DNA of 59,593 nucleotides. Origin: Lentimicrobium sp. GTDB taxonomy: Bacteria > Bacteroidota > Bacteroidia > Bacteroidales > Lentimicrobiaceae. Within the stretch, counting starts at the first letter, position 1, and each line of letters starts with the position of its first letter. Below are positions 17,059-24,452 of the stretch, one piece after another. Position numbers and translations under genes: made by a program. The notes under the pieces are model-generated. The model ran no database searches and was not told the origin of the DNA. It saw nothing but the letters and a program-made list of their open reading frames with translations. The DNA lies in contig JANJXJ010000039.1 in NCBI GenBank assembly GCA_024709105.1, forward strand, positions 1 to 59,593. Reading direction: 5' to 3'.

Positions 17059-17621
17059 ATCGGCAGCGGATTATTATCAGAATAATCGCGAACCAGCAAT
17101 TCCACAGGGATAGTAACAAGGATACTTTCGGTAAGTTTGCCTAAGCGGATCAATACTTTATTTTTCCCTCTGTACTCAACCAGTTCGCCCTGCAGGCCAA
17201 GGAAAGGGCCAGCCTGAACAACAACCTTTTCTCCCTGCGAAAACCTTTCGCTGGTTACTTCAAGTTCGGCACCCTGATTCAAGAGCAGCTTAATTGCCTC
17301 TATTTGCCGGTCAGGAATAGGAATGGCTCTATTTTCAAAAGTAACAAACCTAACCAAAGAATTAACTGATTGAACTTTTGTATAATCTGCTTCAGAAACT
17401 TTAACAAAAATATACGACCTCAGCAAGGGCATATCTACCCATTTCATACGATCGCTCCATTTGCGGCGGGTACGGACAAGCGGAAGATAAGATTCTATTC
17501 CAGCCTCCTGCAATTCATCCCATGCTGCTTTTTCAGCTCTGGACCGGGTGTAACAGGCATACCATTGCCTTTCTTCACCGGATACTAACTTTGCTGGTTT
17601 TATTTTGTCTATCTTTCTCAA
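17055..17621 (-). CDS. UpxY-type NusG-family transcription antiterminator
   Basis: 188 residues. The N-terminal NGN domain (about residues 18-115) starts with RQWYACYTRSRAEKAAWDEL and contains ESYLPLVRTRRKWSDRMKWV and the family motif PLLRSYIFVKV; a KOW domain (about 125-175) contains FSQGEKVVVQAGPFLGLQG. UpxY proteins are NusG paralogues that let RNA polymerase read through the leader of one particular polysaccharide operon. Here the gene is alone: downstream is the convergent M23 gene with a shared TTAA at the stops, and no surface-glycan operon follows. It could act in trans or on its own leader; that is inference. Confidence 0.9.
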   Translation of the reverse strand: MRKIDKIKPAKLVSGEERQWYACYTRSRAEKAAWDELQEAGIESYLPLVRTRRKWSDRMKWVDMPLLRSYIFVKVSEADYTKVQSVNSLVRFVTFENRAIPIPDRQIEAIKLLLNQGAELEVTSERFSQGEKVVVQAGPFLGLQGELVEYRGKNKVLIRLGKLTESILVTIPVELLVRDYSDNNPLPI

Positions 17622-17643
17622 TTTAATAATCTTAAAATCCTAG

Positions 17644-17651
17644 CAAAATTA
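17644..17651 (-). promoter_or_regulatory. Possible promoter (-7 box) of the UpxY gene
   Basis: TAATTTTG on the minus strand, 22 bases before ATG 17621. No -33 box is seen. The leader is too short to hold an antitermination structure. Confidence 0.38.
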
Positions 17652-17824
17652 AAGCTTTCTTGAATAATATCTTTACCTTTTCAATAAGCATAACAAAAAT
17701 TTAAACCTTTCAACTGATTAATTCTGATTTTCAGAAGCCTGTGAACACAAAAATTTATTGAGAATAAAGCAAATCTCTTATTCCATCATAAGAATGACTA
17801 TAAATGGTAAATCCATTTGAAGAG

Positions 17825-18145
17825 CTAAACAGCCATTTGCTGCATTTCGGAGTCTGCTGTAATGCCGGGGACAATTTCGAATAACTTGCTTTTTACCGGA
17901 GGAATTTCAAACAACTCATAATTCTCAATAATACAGCCATCCGGACCCGTTTTTGTCCATGCAATAAAATTTTCCAGATCATGGGTAAGGCCTTCTGCCT
18001 CAATAAGTATATCACGATTTACATAACAAGCTATTCCCGTTAAATTATTACTGTTTGCTATAGCACTTGCCACATGTCTATAACCAACTCTCTGAACATT
18101 CCCTGCAACTCTGATTCTGTAGCGTTTTGTATTTTTCGTATTCAT
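17825..18145 (-). CDS. Acylphosphatase
   Basis: 106 residues. The active-site loop appears as AGNVQRVGYRHVA (consensus GxVQGVGFR; the catalytic Arg is kept, a Gly is replaced by Arg) and the catalytic Asn probably in CYVNRDILIEAEG. The C-terminal 15 residues extend beyond the usual 90-residue fold. Acylphosphatases hydrolyse acyl phosphates in the cytoplasm. The gene has its own -7 box at 18182-18189 and stands alone. Confidence 0.85.
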   Translation of the reverse strand: MNTKNTKRYRIRVAGNVQRVGYRHVASAIANSNNLTGIACYVNRDILIEAEGLTHDLENFIAWTKTGPDGCIIENYELFEIPPVKSKLFEIVPGITADSEMQQMAV

Positions 18146-18181
18146 AACATCATGGTTTTAAAATAAAAACAAATGAGAATG

Positions 18182-18189
18182 CAAAGATA
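18182..18189 (-). promoter_or_regulatory. Possible promoter (-7 box) of the acylphosphatase gene
   Basis: TATCTTTG on the minus strand, 36 bases before ATG 18145; no -33 box at the right distance. Confidence 0.42.
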
Positions 18190-18360
18190 CGACTGTACAA
18201 AATTAAGTCAATAGCTGTCTTTACAAATGCTGTGATTTTGAATGTTTTTGTATCTGTTTATTTATCAAACGCTGGCATTTTTTTATCAAACGCAATTTCA
18301 GTTTTTCAAAACAACAACTTAAAGAAATTTTTCATAAACTATAAAATTGTAAAAATAACC

Positions 18361-19698
18361 TTACATTAATTGTTTATACACAGCATATTCAAGCATCTCT
18401 TCATAAACTTTAACCCAGCCTTTCCACCTCTTATCATCAGATAATGATTCATTATGCCATAGACTAATAAAAGTACCTCCCACATTTTTCACCTCATCAA
18501 TCAGGGGTTTAATAAATTCAGCGGCACTCTTAAAATCAAGTTTCATATAATCCAGCAATGTACCATCCATTACAGCAAAAGGATGAATCCTTAGTTTAGT
18601 AACAACTTCCGATTCAAGGTCATACCACAAAAATGATGTACAAATCCCTGCTCTGAATCCGGGAGTAGCTGCAAAACCCATTGTAAAATCGTCTTTGATA
18701 TCATTATCAATGAGTCTGCGGTACGTTTCAGGAAGTGAAAGTTTTAGAAAATGTTGCCTGCTGCAAGTAATTTCTTTGTGCAGCACATTAGACAAAGCCG
18801 TTATTTCGCTCGCAAGAAGATTAGGTTTACTATTTGAAGCATAAGAAGGATGAATGCCCACTCCGGCATAATCAGCTATTGTTTTGATCAGCTCCTGAAA
18901 TCGCTTGTTGTTGGTTGGAATATTTTTATCATTAAACCCATATTCAGCAAATAAAATAAAAAAGACTGGCCTCAGATCATACCGGTCATGTAATTCTTTC
19001 ATTAACGCAAATGTATCAAAAGGATCTTTCTCGATTCCGATTATTGTATTAAATCTACTTTTTATATCATGAAAATCTTTCGCAGCCAGAGCCTTAAAAA
19101 AACCTCCGATAGTCCTGATCATACCTTTGTTCTTATATGCCCAGGCTGCATCAATATCAATGGTTGGTAAAAATTTATATTCCGGAAAGCGAAATGCTAT
19201 GCCGGGAAAAACGCCTTTCATACGAACTGCAAGGTCTTTAGCCCAGCGGTTAATTACAGGAATACCAATAAAACCCTTTTGATATGCCAGAGATGATGAT
19301 GACGAAAAACGCCCGTGCTCATCCCTTATGTAAGGCAGGTATTCTTCATAACGAGTTACCAGATAAAAGGCCGCTGAAAAAGGATCAAAAGGAAATGCTG
19401 ATGCTTTGCTATAAACAGCAAAAGGAACTTTATGATCAGTATAGTCAATAAATGAAATTTTGTGACTGTTAATCCCTTTTTCTTCCAGCAAACCTGCTGG
19501 AGAAATCTGCAACGAATTTTCAATATTTTGATTTGAATAATTCAAGACAGCACCATGGAATGATGCAGCTACCTCAGCATTGTTACTTAACTGAAAATCA
19601 ACACCTAATAGTTCAGCAAAAAACAGCTGAAAAATATATTTTGTCCGGTTGGTGATAACCGGTGTAAAAATCAGGATTGAATCAGAATTCGGGTTCAT
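18361..19698 (-). CDS. Polysaccharide deacetylase-like family protein
   Basis: 445 residues, no signal peptide. The N-terminal 150 residues resemble the DUF7033-type domain found before such enzymes (AAFYLVTRYEEYLPYIRDEHGRF). The C-terminal part has the NodB-like pattern: FLPTIDIDAAW (metal-binding Asp pair), VFFILFAEYG, VGIHPSYASN (His of the metal site), CSRQHFLKLSLPETYRRL, and FISLWHNESLSD (catalytic His region). Its substrate is unknown; homologues often sit in surface-glycan regions. The start is 2 bases after the ABC permease stop, so it is the second gene of that operon. Confidence 0.82.
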   Translation of the reverse strand: MNPNSDSILIFTPVITNRTKYIFQLFFAELLGVDFQLSNNAEVAASFHGAVLNYSNQNIENSLQISPAGLLEEKGINSHKISFIDYTDHKVPFAVYSKASAFPFDPFSAAFYLVTRYEEYLPYIRDEHGRFSSSSSLAYQKGFIGIPVINRWAKDLAVRMKGVFPGIAFRFPEYKFLPTIDIDAAWAYKNKGMIRTIGGFFKALAAKDFHDIKSRFNTIIGIEKDPFDTFALMKELHDRYDLRPVFFILFAEYGFNDKNIPTNNKRFQELIKTIADYAGVGIHPSYASNSKPNLLASEITALSNVLHKEITCSRQHFLKLSLPETYRRLIDNDIKDDFTMGFAATPGFRAGICTSFLWYDLESEVVTKLRIHPFAVMDGTLLDYMKLDFKSAAEFIKPLIDEVKNVGGTFISLWHNESLSDDKRWKGWVKVYEEMLEYAVYKQLM

Positions 19699-19700
19699 GA

Positions 19701-20942
19701 TTATTCGTAACGCAAGGATTCAACCGGGTCGAGTTTGGCAGCTTTGGTAGCTGGCACAAAACCTGAAACTATTGCAACTCCGAAACACAAAACTACCCCA
19801 AGGATTATCCAGGCCCAGGGCACTATAAAACTTGACCCTATAATCAGCGACAAGATATTTCCGATACCAATTCCAAGCACAATGCCAACAAGGCCACCAA
19901 TCTGGCCAATAACTATTGCCTCAACCAAAAACTGATTTCTGATGGTTTTTCTGTTTGCCCCAAGTGCCATCCTGATCCCTATTTCACGGGTTCTTTCGGT
20001 AACAGAAACCAGCATAATATTCATTAGTCCTATGGCTGCACCTATAAGGGTAATAATACCGATTACGGTGGCTGCCAGCCTCAGATACTTCAGATTATCG
20101 AATAACATTTCGGCGAGGTTATCGCTTTTTGCCACATCAAAGCTGTCTTCATCACCGGCTCTTACATCTCTGATAATTCTGAAAAGCCCGGTTGCCTCAC
20201 CAATGGCGGGTTCCAGCATCATAGGATCGTTTACCATAACATTGACAGAATATGACATATTCGCTCTCGAAAATGCTTGCCTGGCATTGGTTACAGGTAT
20301 AATGCAAATATTATCAGGATTAAATCCCATGCTCGAACCTTTTGATTTCATAACACCAACCACCCGATATTTCGCAGGACCAATACTTATGATTTTATCA
20401 ACAGGGTCTTCATTGTTTTTAAATAGTTTATCAACTACCCCGGAACCAAGAACTACTGCATGAGTACCATAAAGCACTTCGTTGCCCGAAAGATTACGTC
20501 CCCGTTCAATTTCATTCCCCGATGTGATTAAATAATTTTCGTCCGACCCAATTATGGAAATGTTCGGGTTGGTTTTTTCCGATCCATACTTGAGGGTTGC
20601 TATGCCTGAAGCATTCGTATATACTGAAGTAAAAGCCGGGAAATCAAATTGTGTTTTAAAGTCCATGGCCTCCTGCCAGGTAATTGATCTGAAATTTTTG
20701 GGCAATGTGGTGCGGTTGCCCATTTGAATCCTCATTGAACGATTCCTGATGGTGAAAGTATTGGCTCCCATCATCATAAAATTCTCATTCAGGTAGTATT
20801 TGATCGAATCTATGGAAGTCAGAATCCCCACCAGTGCCATAATTCCAAAGGAAATAATGAGCACAGTAAGTGTACTCCTGAGCAGGTGACTTTTGATGGA
20901 GTCGAGAGATATTTTTACGTTTTCCTTCAACAGGTTTGTCAT
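19701..20942 (-). CDS. MacB-like ABC transporter permease
   Basis: 413 residues with the MacB/FtsX arrangement: a first membrane segment at about 20-42 (STLTVLIISFGIMALVGILT), a large periplasmic MacB_PCD domain (about 50-280), and three C-terminal membrane segments around 287-310, 335-360 and 370-395. The FtsX signature LMNIMLVSVTERTREIGIRM is intact, with MALGANRK after it and a final PVESLRYE. Such permeases work with an ATPase and often an adaptor in export or envelope stress. No partner ATPase gene is adjacent, so it must be encoded elsewhere. Confidence 0.9.
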   Translation of the reverse strand: MTNLLKENVKISLDSIKSHLLRSTLTVLIISFGIMALVGILTSIDSIKYYLNENFMMMGANTFTIRNRSMRIQMGNRTTLPKNFRSITWQEAMDFKTQFDFPAFTSVYTNASGIATLKYGSEKTNPNISIIGSDENYLITSGNEIERGRNLSGNEVLYGTHAVVLGSGVVDKLFKNNEDPVDKIISIGPAKYRVVGVMKSKGSSMGFNPDNICIIPVTNARQAFSRANMSYSVNVMVNDPMMLEPAIGEATGLFRIIRDVRAGDEDSFDVAKSDNLAEMLFDNLKYLRLAATVIGIITLIGAAIGLMNIMLVSVTERTREIGIRMALGANRKTIRNQFLVEAIVIGQIGGLVGIVLGIGIGNILSLIIGSSFIVPWAWIILGVVLCFGVAIVSGFVPATKAAKLDPVESLRYE

Positions 20943-20958
20943 GGAAAGTAATTTTATA

Positions 20959-20990
20959 CAAACCTACATGAAATCGGGATGATACACAAG
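20959..20990 (-). promoter_or_regulatory. Promoter of the ABC permease/deacetylase operon
   Basis: Minus strand: CTTG (20987-20990), 20 bases, TAGGTTTG (20959-20966). The leader to ATG 20942 would be only about 10 bases. Confidence 0.52.
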
Positions 20991-20997
20991 AAAAGAC

Positions 20998-21031
20998 AAA
21001 AAAAACTGATGCCGGCAATGCAATGCCGGCA
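20998..21031 (-). terminator. Rho-independent terminator of upp
   Basis: Two copies of the palindrome TGCCGGCA (21010-21017 and 21024-21031) pair as an 8-bp stem with a 6-base loop; a T-run (eight T) begins four bases after the stem on the minus strand. Confidence 0.78.
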
Positions 21032-21093
21032 ACTGGAGAATTAAAAACAAATTTGGATCAGCCAAGCTGGCTCAAAACTTTATGCAGATTATT

Positions 21094-21744
21094 TCAAATC
21101 TTGCTTCCGAACGCCAGATCACCAGCATCGCCAAGCCCGGGAACGATATAGGCTTGTGCTGTGAGCTCTTCGTCAATAGCTCCAACCCAAAGGGTTACTT
21201 CTTCTGATGAAAGGTATCTTTTAATATACTCAACACCTTCGGTACTGGCAATGAGAGTTACAATATGGGTGTGTTTGGGTTTTCCTTTGTGAAGAAGGGC
21301 CTTGTAGCTCAAAACAAGTGAAGCACCTGTGGCCAGCATTGGATCGCAAAGTATAAGCTCTCTTCCGGTAAGATCGGGCGATGAAACATACTCAACCTGA
21401 ATATCAAAACCTCCATCCTTGGTATGCCGCCTGTAAGCAGAAACAAAAGCATTGTCAGCTTTATCAAAAACATTAAGCAAACCTTTATGAAGGGGCAGCC
21501 CTGCTCTGAGAATAGTGCCCAAAACAGGAGCTTGTTTAAGCACAGGCACCTCTGCAATACCAAGAGATGTAACAACTTCACGTGTTTCATATTCCATGGT
21601 CCGGCTGATTTCGTAGGCAAAAATAGCTCCAAGCCTTTCCATGTTGTACCTGAAACGCAGGTGATCCTGTTGTATAACTGAATCTCTGATTTCGGAAATG
21701 TACTGATTGAAAATTGAGTTTTGAGCTCCCAGGTTTCTTATCAT
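21094..21744 (-). CDS. upp: Uracil phosphoribosyltransferase
   Basis: 216 residues, the family length. The PRPP-binding motif LILCDPMLATGASLVLS (about residues 127-143) and the uracil-binding C-terminus AYIVPGLGDAGDLAFGSK are intact; ILRAGLPLHKGLL is the expected N-terminal active-site segment. The enzyme salvages uracil to UMP in the cytoplasm. It has its own -7 box upstream and a terminator downstream, so it is a single-gene unit. Confidence 0.96.
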   Translation of the reverse strand: MIRNLGAQNSIFNQYISEIRDSVIQQDHLRFRYNMERLGAIFAYEISRTMEYETREVVTSLGIAEVPVLKQAPVLGTILRAGLPLHKGLLNVFDKADNAFVSAYRRHTKDGGFDIQVEYVSSPDLTGRELILCDPMLATGASLVLSYKALLHKGKPKHTHIVTLIASTEGVEYIKRYLSSEEVTLWVGAIDEELTAQAYIVPGLGDAGDLAFGSKI

Positions 21745-21779
21745 CGCGCAAAAACTGTGGTTTGACTTATAATTCGCTG

Positions 21780-21787
21780 CAAATATA
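21780..21787 (-). promoter_or_regulatory. Possible promoter (-7 box) of upp
   Basis: TATATTTG on the minus strand, 36 bases before ATG 21744. No clear -33 box. Confidence 0.42.
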
Positions 21788-21873
21788 TAGATTAGTTCAC
21801 ACTAAGCGTGTTTGTAACCAAATAATAATTCATCCTGACTGGTTAATACCGGGCAATCTGAATCAATTAAAAT

Positions 21874-22986
21874 TCAGAATCGGATATTCACCTTAAGTTT
21901 CTGATCAGGAGCTACAAACATATTCTCAACCATAAACCCGAACTGCTGGCCTGGTTTTACAGCGATTTCTGAGCCCCACCCTCCTGCAGTAAGTTTGATT
22001 GTTGAATGTGCTGGTAATTCAATGCGATAGATCATTCCGGCTTTTTCGGCTTCTTTTCCCGGGACAAGGAAGAGGTCAATGCTGCTATAATTAGTTATCT
22101 CAACTGATCTCGATTTTTCTCCTGAAGTCAATGGGTCTGCATTTATCCCGACACAAGCCTTGAATAATTTGCTCATCCATTCTTCGCGACCATAATAAGT
22201 ACCATTAAATAAAGCAACAGTGCGTCTTTCGAACAATGCATCTTTTACACCTTTTTCTGAGCGCTCCCTGGTGAAAATCAGAGTCATTGGGCGGTGCCCC
22301 GATCCTGAGAGATCATACTCCTGATAAACAGAACCATGTATATCAGAATTGGCGAGGATTGTGAGATTCTTTTCCAAAGCCCATTTAAAAGCTTCGGGAT
22401 AATACTCCTTGTAGTTTACTATCTCAATACCATGCATCTGTTTTGAAGCCAGCAAGCCGGTATGTTCATCAAACCATTTTACAGTATCGCGTTGCTGGGC
22501 TTTCCAGCCAGGATGATTCCAGAAAATAAAAGCACCTTGTTTACCAGCTTCAGCAAAGGCATCTTTCCACTCCGGAGTATCAATTTGATTTATATCTTTC
22601 ACAAACAAAGCATTAGAATGCCCGGGAGGCATTTTTCGGGTAATTTCAGTGCCTTTAATAAGAATAATACCCAGTTCAGCAGCTTTTGGCAAGGCCAGTT
22701 CATAGGAGCGATTGTGATCTCCAACAACATCTTTTGAAAAAGGCCGGTACTCAATGTGGTCGGTGATTGAAATAACATCAAGTCCTTCTGCCCAGGCTTC
22801 AACAGGCCGCAAAGTTGGCCATACCAAGCCATCAGAAAAAACAGTATGTATATGAAGATCAGCTTTTAGGGTATGAAATCCGTCAATATCAGGAATATTA
22901 AAATGCCGTCTGGCACCATCCTGAGCTGAAATAAATGAGTTGATGAACAAAAAGAAAAGAAATGGAAGAACTAAATTTTTTATCAT
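21874..22986 (-). CDS. Exported PHP-domain phosphoesterase
   Basis: 370 residues. Signal peptide MIKNLVLPFLFFLFINSFIS ends before AQDGA. The PHP domain starts at residue about 40 with LKADLHIHTVFSDGLVWP, then ISITDHIEY, ILIKGTEITRK, GAFIFWNHPGW and LANSDIHGS, which together supply the metal-binding His/Asp set. The last 100 residues are a beta-rich domain of the kind found after exported PHP domains. PHP proteins hydrolyse phosphoesters; the substrate is unknown and periplasmic or surface action is implied by the signal. The start overlaps the acyltransferase stop by 4 bases (ATGA), so translation is coupled. Confidence 0.88.
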   Translation of the reverse strand: MIKNLVLPFLFFLFINSFISAQDGARRHFNIPDIDGFHTLKADLHIHTVFSDGLVWPTLRPVEAWAEGLDVISITDHIEYRPFSKDVVGDHNRSYELALPKAAELGIILIKGTEITRKMPPGHSNALFVKDINQIDTPEWKDAFAEAGKQGAFIFWNHPGWKAQQRDTVKWFDEHTGLLASKQMHGIEIVNYKEYYPEAFKWALEKNLTILANSDIHGSVYQEYDLSGSGHRPMTLIFTRERSEKGVKDALFERRTVALFNGTYYGREEWMSKLFKACVGINADPLTSGEKSRSVEITNYSSIDLFLVPGKEAEKAGMIYRIELPAHSTIKLTAGGWGSEIAVKPGQQFGFMVENMFVAPDQKLKVNIRF

Positions 22987-23558
22987 TGTTTTGCAGATTG
23001 AAGTTTTTCTGAGAGATTGAATTTTTCTGGAATCCGGGCAGTTTTGGTACGGTAGAATTTTTCTATCTGCGCAAAATCCTTTTCGAAGTCGCCGGATGGT
23101 ATAAACCAGGGGCCAAAACCACCGGTTTTTGTTTTGTAATCCAGAAACCCCATAACCACAGGTACACCGGAATTATGTGCAATAAAATAAAAACCGCGCT
23201 TCCAGTTTCGGTTAAGTTTTCGGGTGCCTTCGGGTGTAATGGTTAAAATAAATTCTTTCCGTTTGTTGAATTCCTCTGTTAACTGCAGCACCAGATTGCT
23301 GCTATGCTTTCTGTCAATGGCAATTCCCCCCATTGCCCTGAGCGGCTTTGCTGTAAAGCGATTGAAGGCTTCTTTTTTGATCAGGAAATGAGAATGAATT
23401 CCCTGTGAGGAATAACCCAGCCAACCAATAAAAAAATCGAGGTTTGAAGTGTGTGGTGCCATCATCACTACACATTTTGGGGTTCCGGGTGGAAGACTGC
23501 CTTCAATTTTCCATCCCATAATTTTGAGAATGAAGGCAGCAAGGCTTTTTTTTATCAT
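22983..23558 (-). CDS. 1-acylglycerol-3-phosphate acyltransferase-like protein (PlsC family)
   Basis: 191 residues from ATG 23558 (MIKKSLAAFILKIMGW). The frame opens further upstream, but that part runs inside the sugar kinase gene. PlsC signatures are the H-x4-D motif in APHTSNLDFF (about residues 36-45) and TPEGTRK near residue 119; FNRFTAKPLRAMGGIAIDR is the usual middle motif. It transfers an acyl group from acyl-ACP/CoA to a glycerolipid-like acceptor at the inner membrane. It lies 10 bases after the kinase stop and overlaps the PHP gene start by 4 bases. Confidence 0.87.
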   Translation of the reverse strand: MIKKSLAAFILKIMGWKIEGSLPPGTPKCVVMMAPHTSNLDFFIGWLGYSSQGIHSHFLIKKEAFNRFTAKPLRAMGGIAIDRKHSSNLVLQLTEEFNKRKEFILTITPEGTRKLNRNWKRGFYFIAHNSGVPVVMGFLDYKTKTGGFGPWFIPSGDFEKDFAQIEKFYRTKTARIPEKFNLSEKLQSAKQ

Positions 23559-23568
23559 AAAAACTGTT

Positions 23569-24450
23569 TCATGGTCTTTTCCTCGCAACAAAATTTGCGG
23601 TTGAAGCACAAACTTCTGTTGCAAAGATAATCGCCTGAGCAATTGCCTGGTCCCAAAATTTTTCTGAAAGCTGATTTTGTTTCTTTCCATGAAGAATACT
23701 TATCAGCCCGGCATTGAAATTGTCGCCCGCACCTATTGTGCTAACCACCTGAACCTGAATTGAATCATAATGCTTCTCAAACTCAGGCGTAAATAAATCA
23801 ACACCTTTGTTATTGCGGGTATAAATCAGGTAATCTGCACCGGCACTCCTCACTTTCTCATAAGCTGATTTGCCATCAAAAACCCCAAATAAATTAAAGA
23901 AATCCTGATCTGACCCTCTAACAATATCTGAAATGGCAATGTTATCATTAACTACCTCATGTATTAACTTTGTACATCCTGCTGTTTTCCTGAAATTAGG
24001 ATCGTAAATTACCCATCCATTCCTTTCTTTTATACTTTTTGCCAACTTCCGGATATTTTCCTGGTTCCTTAACTGCAAGGCATAGGAAGAACCAAAAAGC
24101 ATAACATCGCCGGCATTTGAATCAAGAGCCTGAAAAACAGGAGCTTCTTCAGGCCTTTCCTGATAAAAACTGTAAGAAGCATCTCCGTGGTCATCGAGAA
24201 AAGCAACAGCCAGCGATGTTTTTCCGGGATAAAGATGTACAGGTTGTGTTTCTATACCTTCAGATCTTAAGAAAGAAACAAGAAGTTCGCCGGCCTGATC
24301 ATTCCCTGCTTCAGAATAAAAAGTTACAGGGATATTGCTGCGCGCCAGAGAAACAGCTGAATTAAGCATACTCCCTCCCGGGCAGGCATCCACCTGGTAA
24401 AAAGACCTGAATGTCAAATCATATAAACACTCACCTATGGCATGAACCAT
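23569..24450 (-). CDS. PfkB-family sugar kinase (fructokinase-like)
   Basis: 293 residues from ATG 24450 (MVHAIGECLYDLTF); the longer frame would run into porU. The PfkB signatures are ACPGGSMLNSAVSLARSNIP near residue 24 and the catalytic loop STIGAGDNFNAGLIS near residue 240 with the base Asp. The sequence SYSFYQERPEEAP resembles fructokinase/2-keto-sugar kinases, but the substrate cannot be fixed by sight. The start is only 2 bases after the porU stop, so it is co-transcribed and probably translationally coupled with the sortase gene. Confidence 0.88.
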   Translation of the reverse strand: MVHAIGECLYDLTFRSFYQVDACPGGSMLNSAVSLARSNIPVTFYSEAGNDQAGELLVSFLRSEGIETQPVHLYPGKTSLAVAFLDDHGDASYSFYQERPEEAPVFQALDSNAGDVMLFGSSYALQLRNQENIRKLAKSIKERNGWVIYDPNFRKTAGCTKLIHEVVNDNIAISDIVRGSDQDFFNLFGVFDGKSAYEKVRSAGADYLIYTRNNKGVDLFTPEFEKHYDSIQVQVVSTIGAGDNFNAGLISILHGKKQNQLSEKFWDQAIAQAIIFATEVCASTANFVARKRP

Positions 24451-24452
24451 GA

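Noticed and set aside
19942-20463. 173-codon plus-strand frame over the ABC permease
   Set aside because: Shadow of the FtsX-domain coding strand; Ile/Thr-rich product without family features.
23559-23690. N-terminal extension of the PlsC-like protein
   Set aside because: It overlaps the kinase coding end; ATG 23558 matches the family start.
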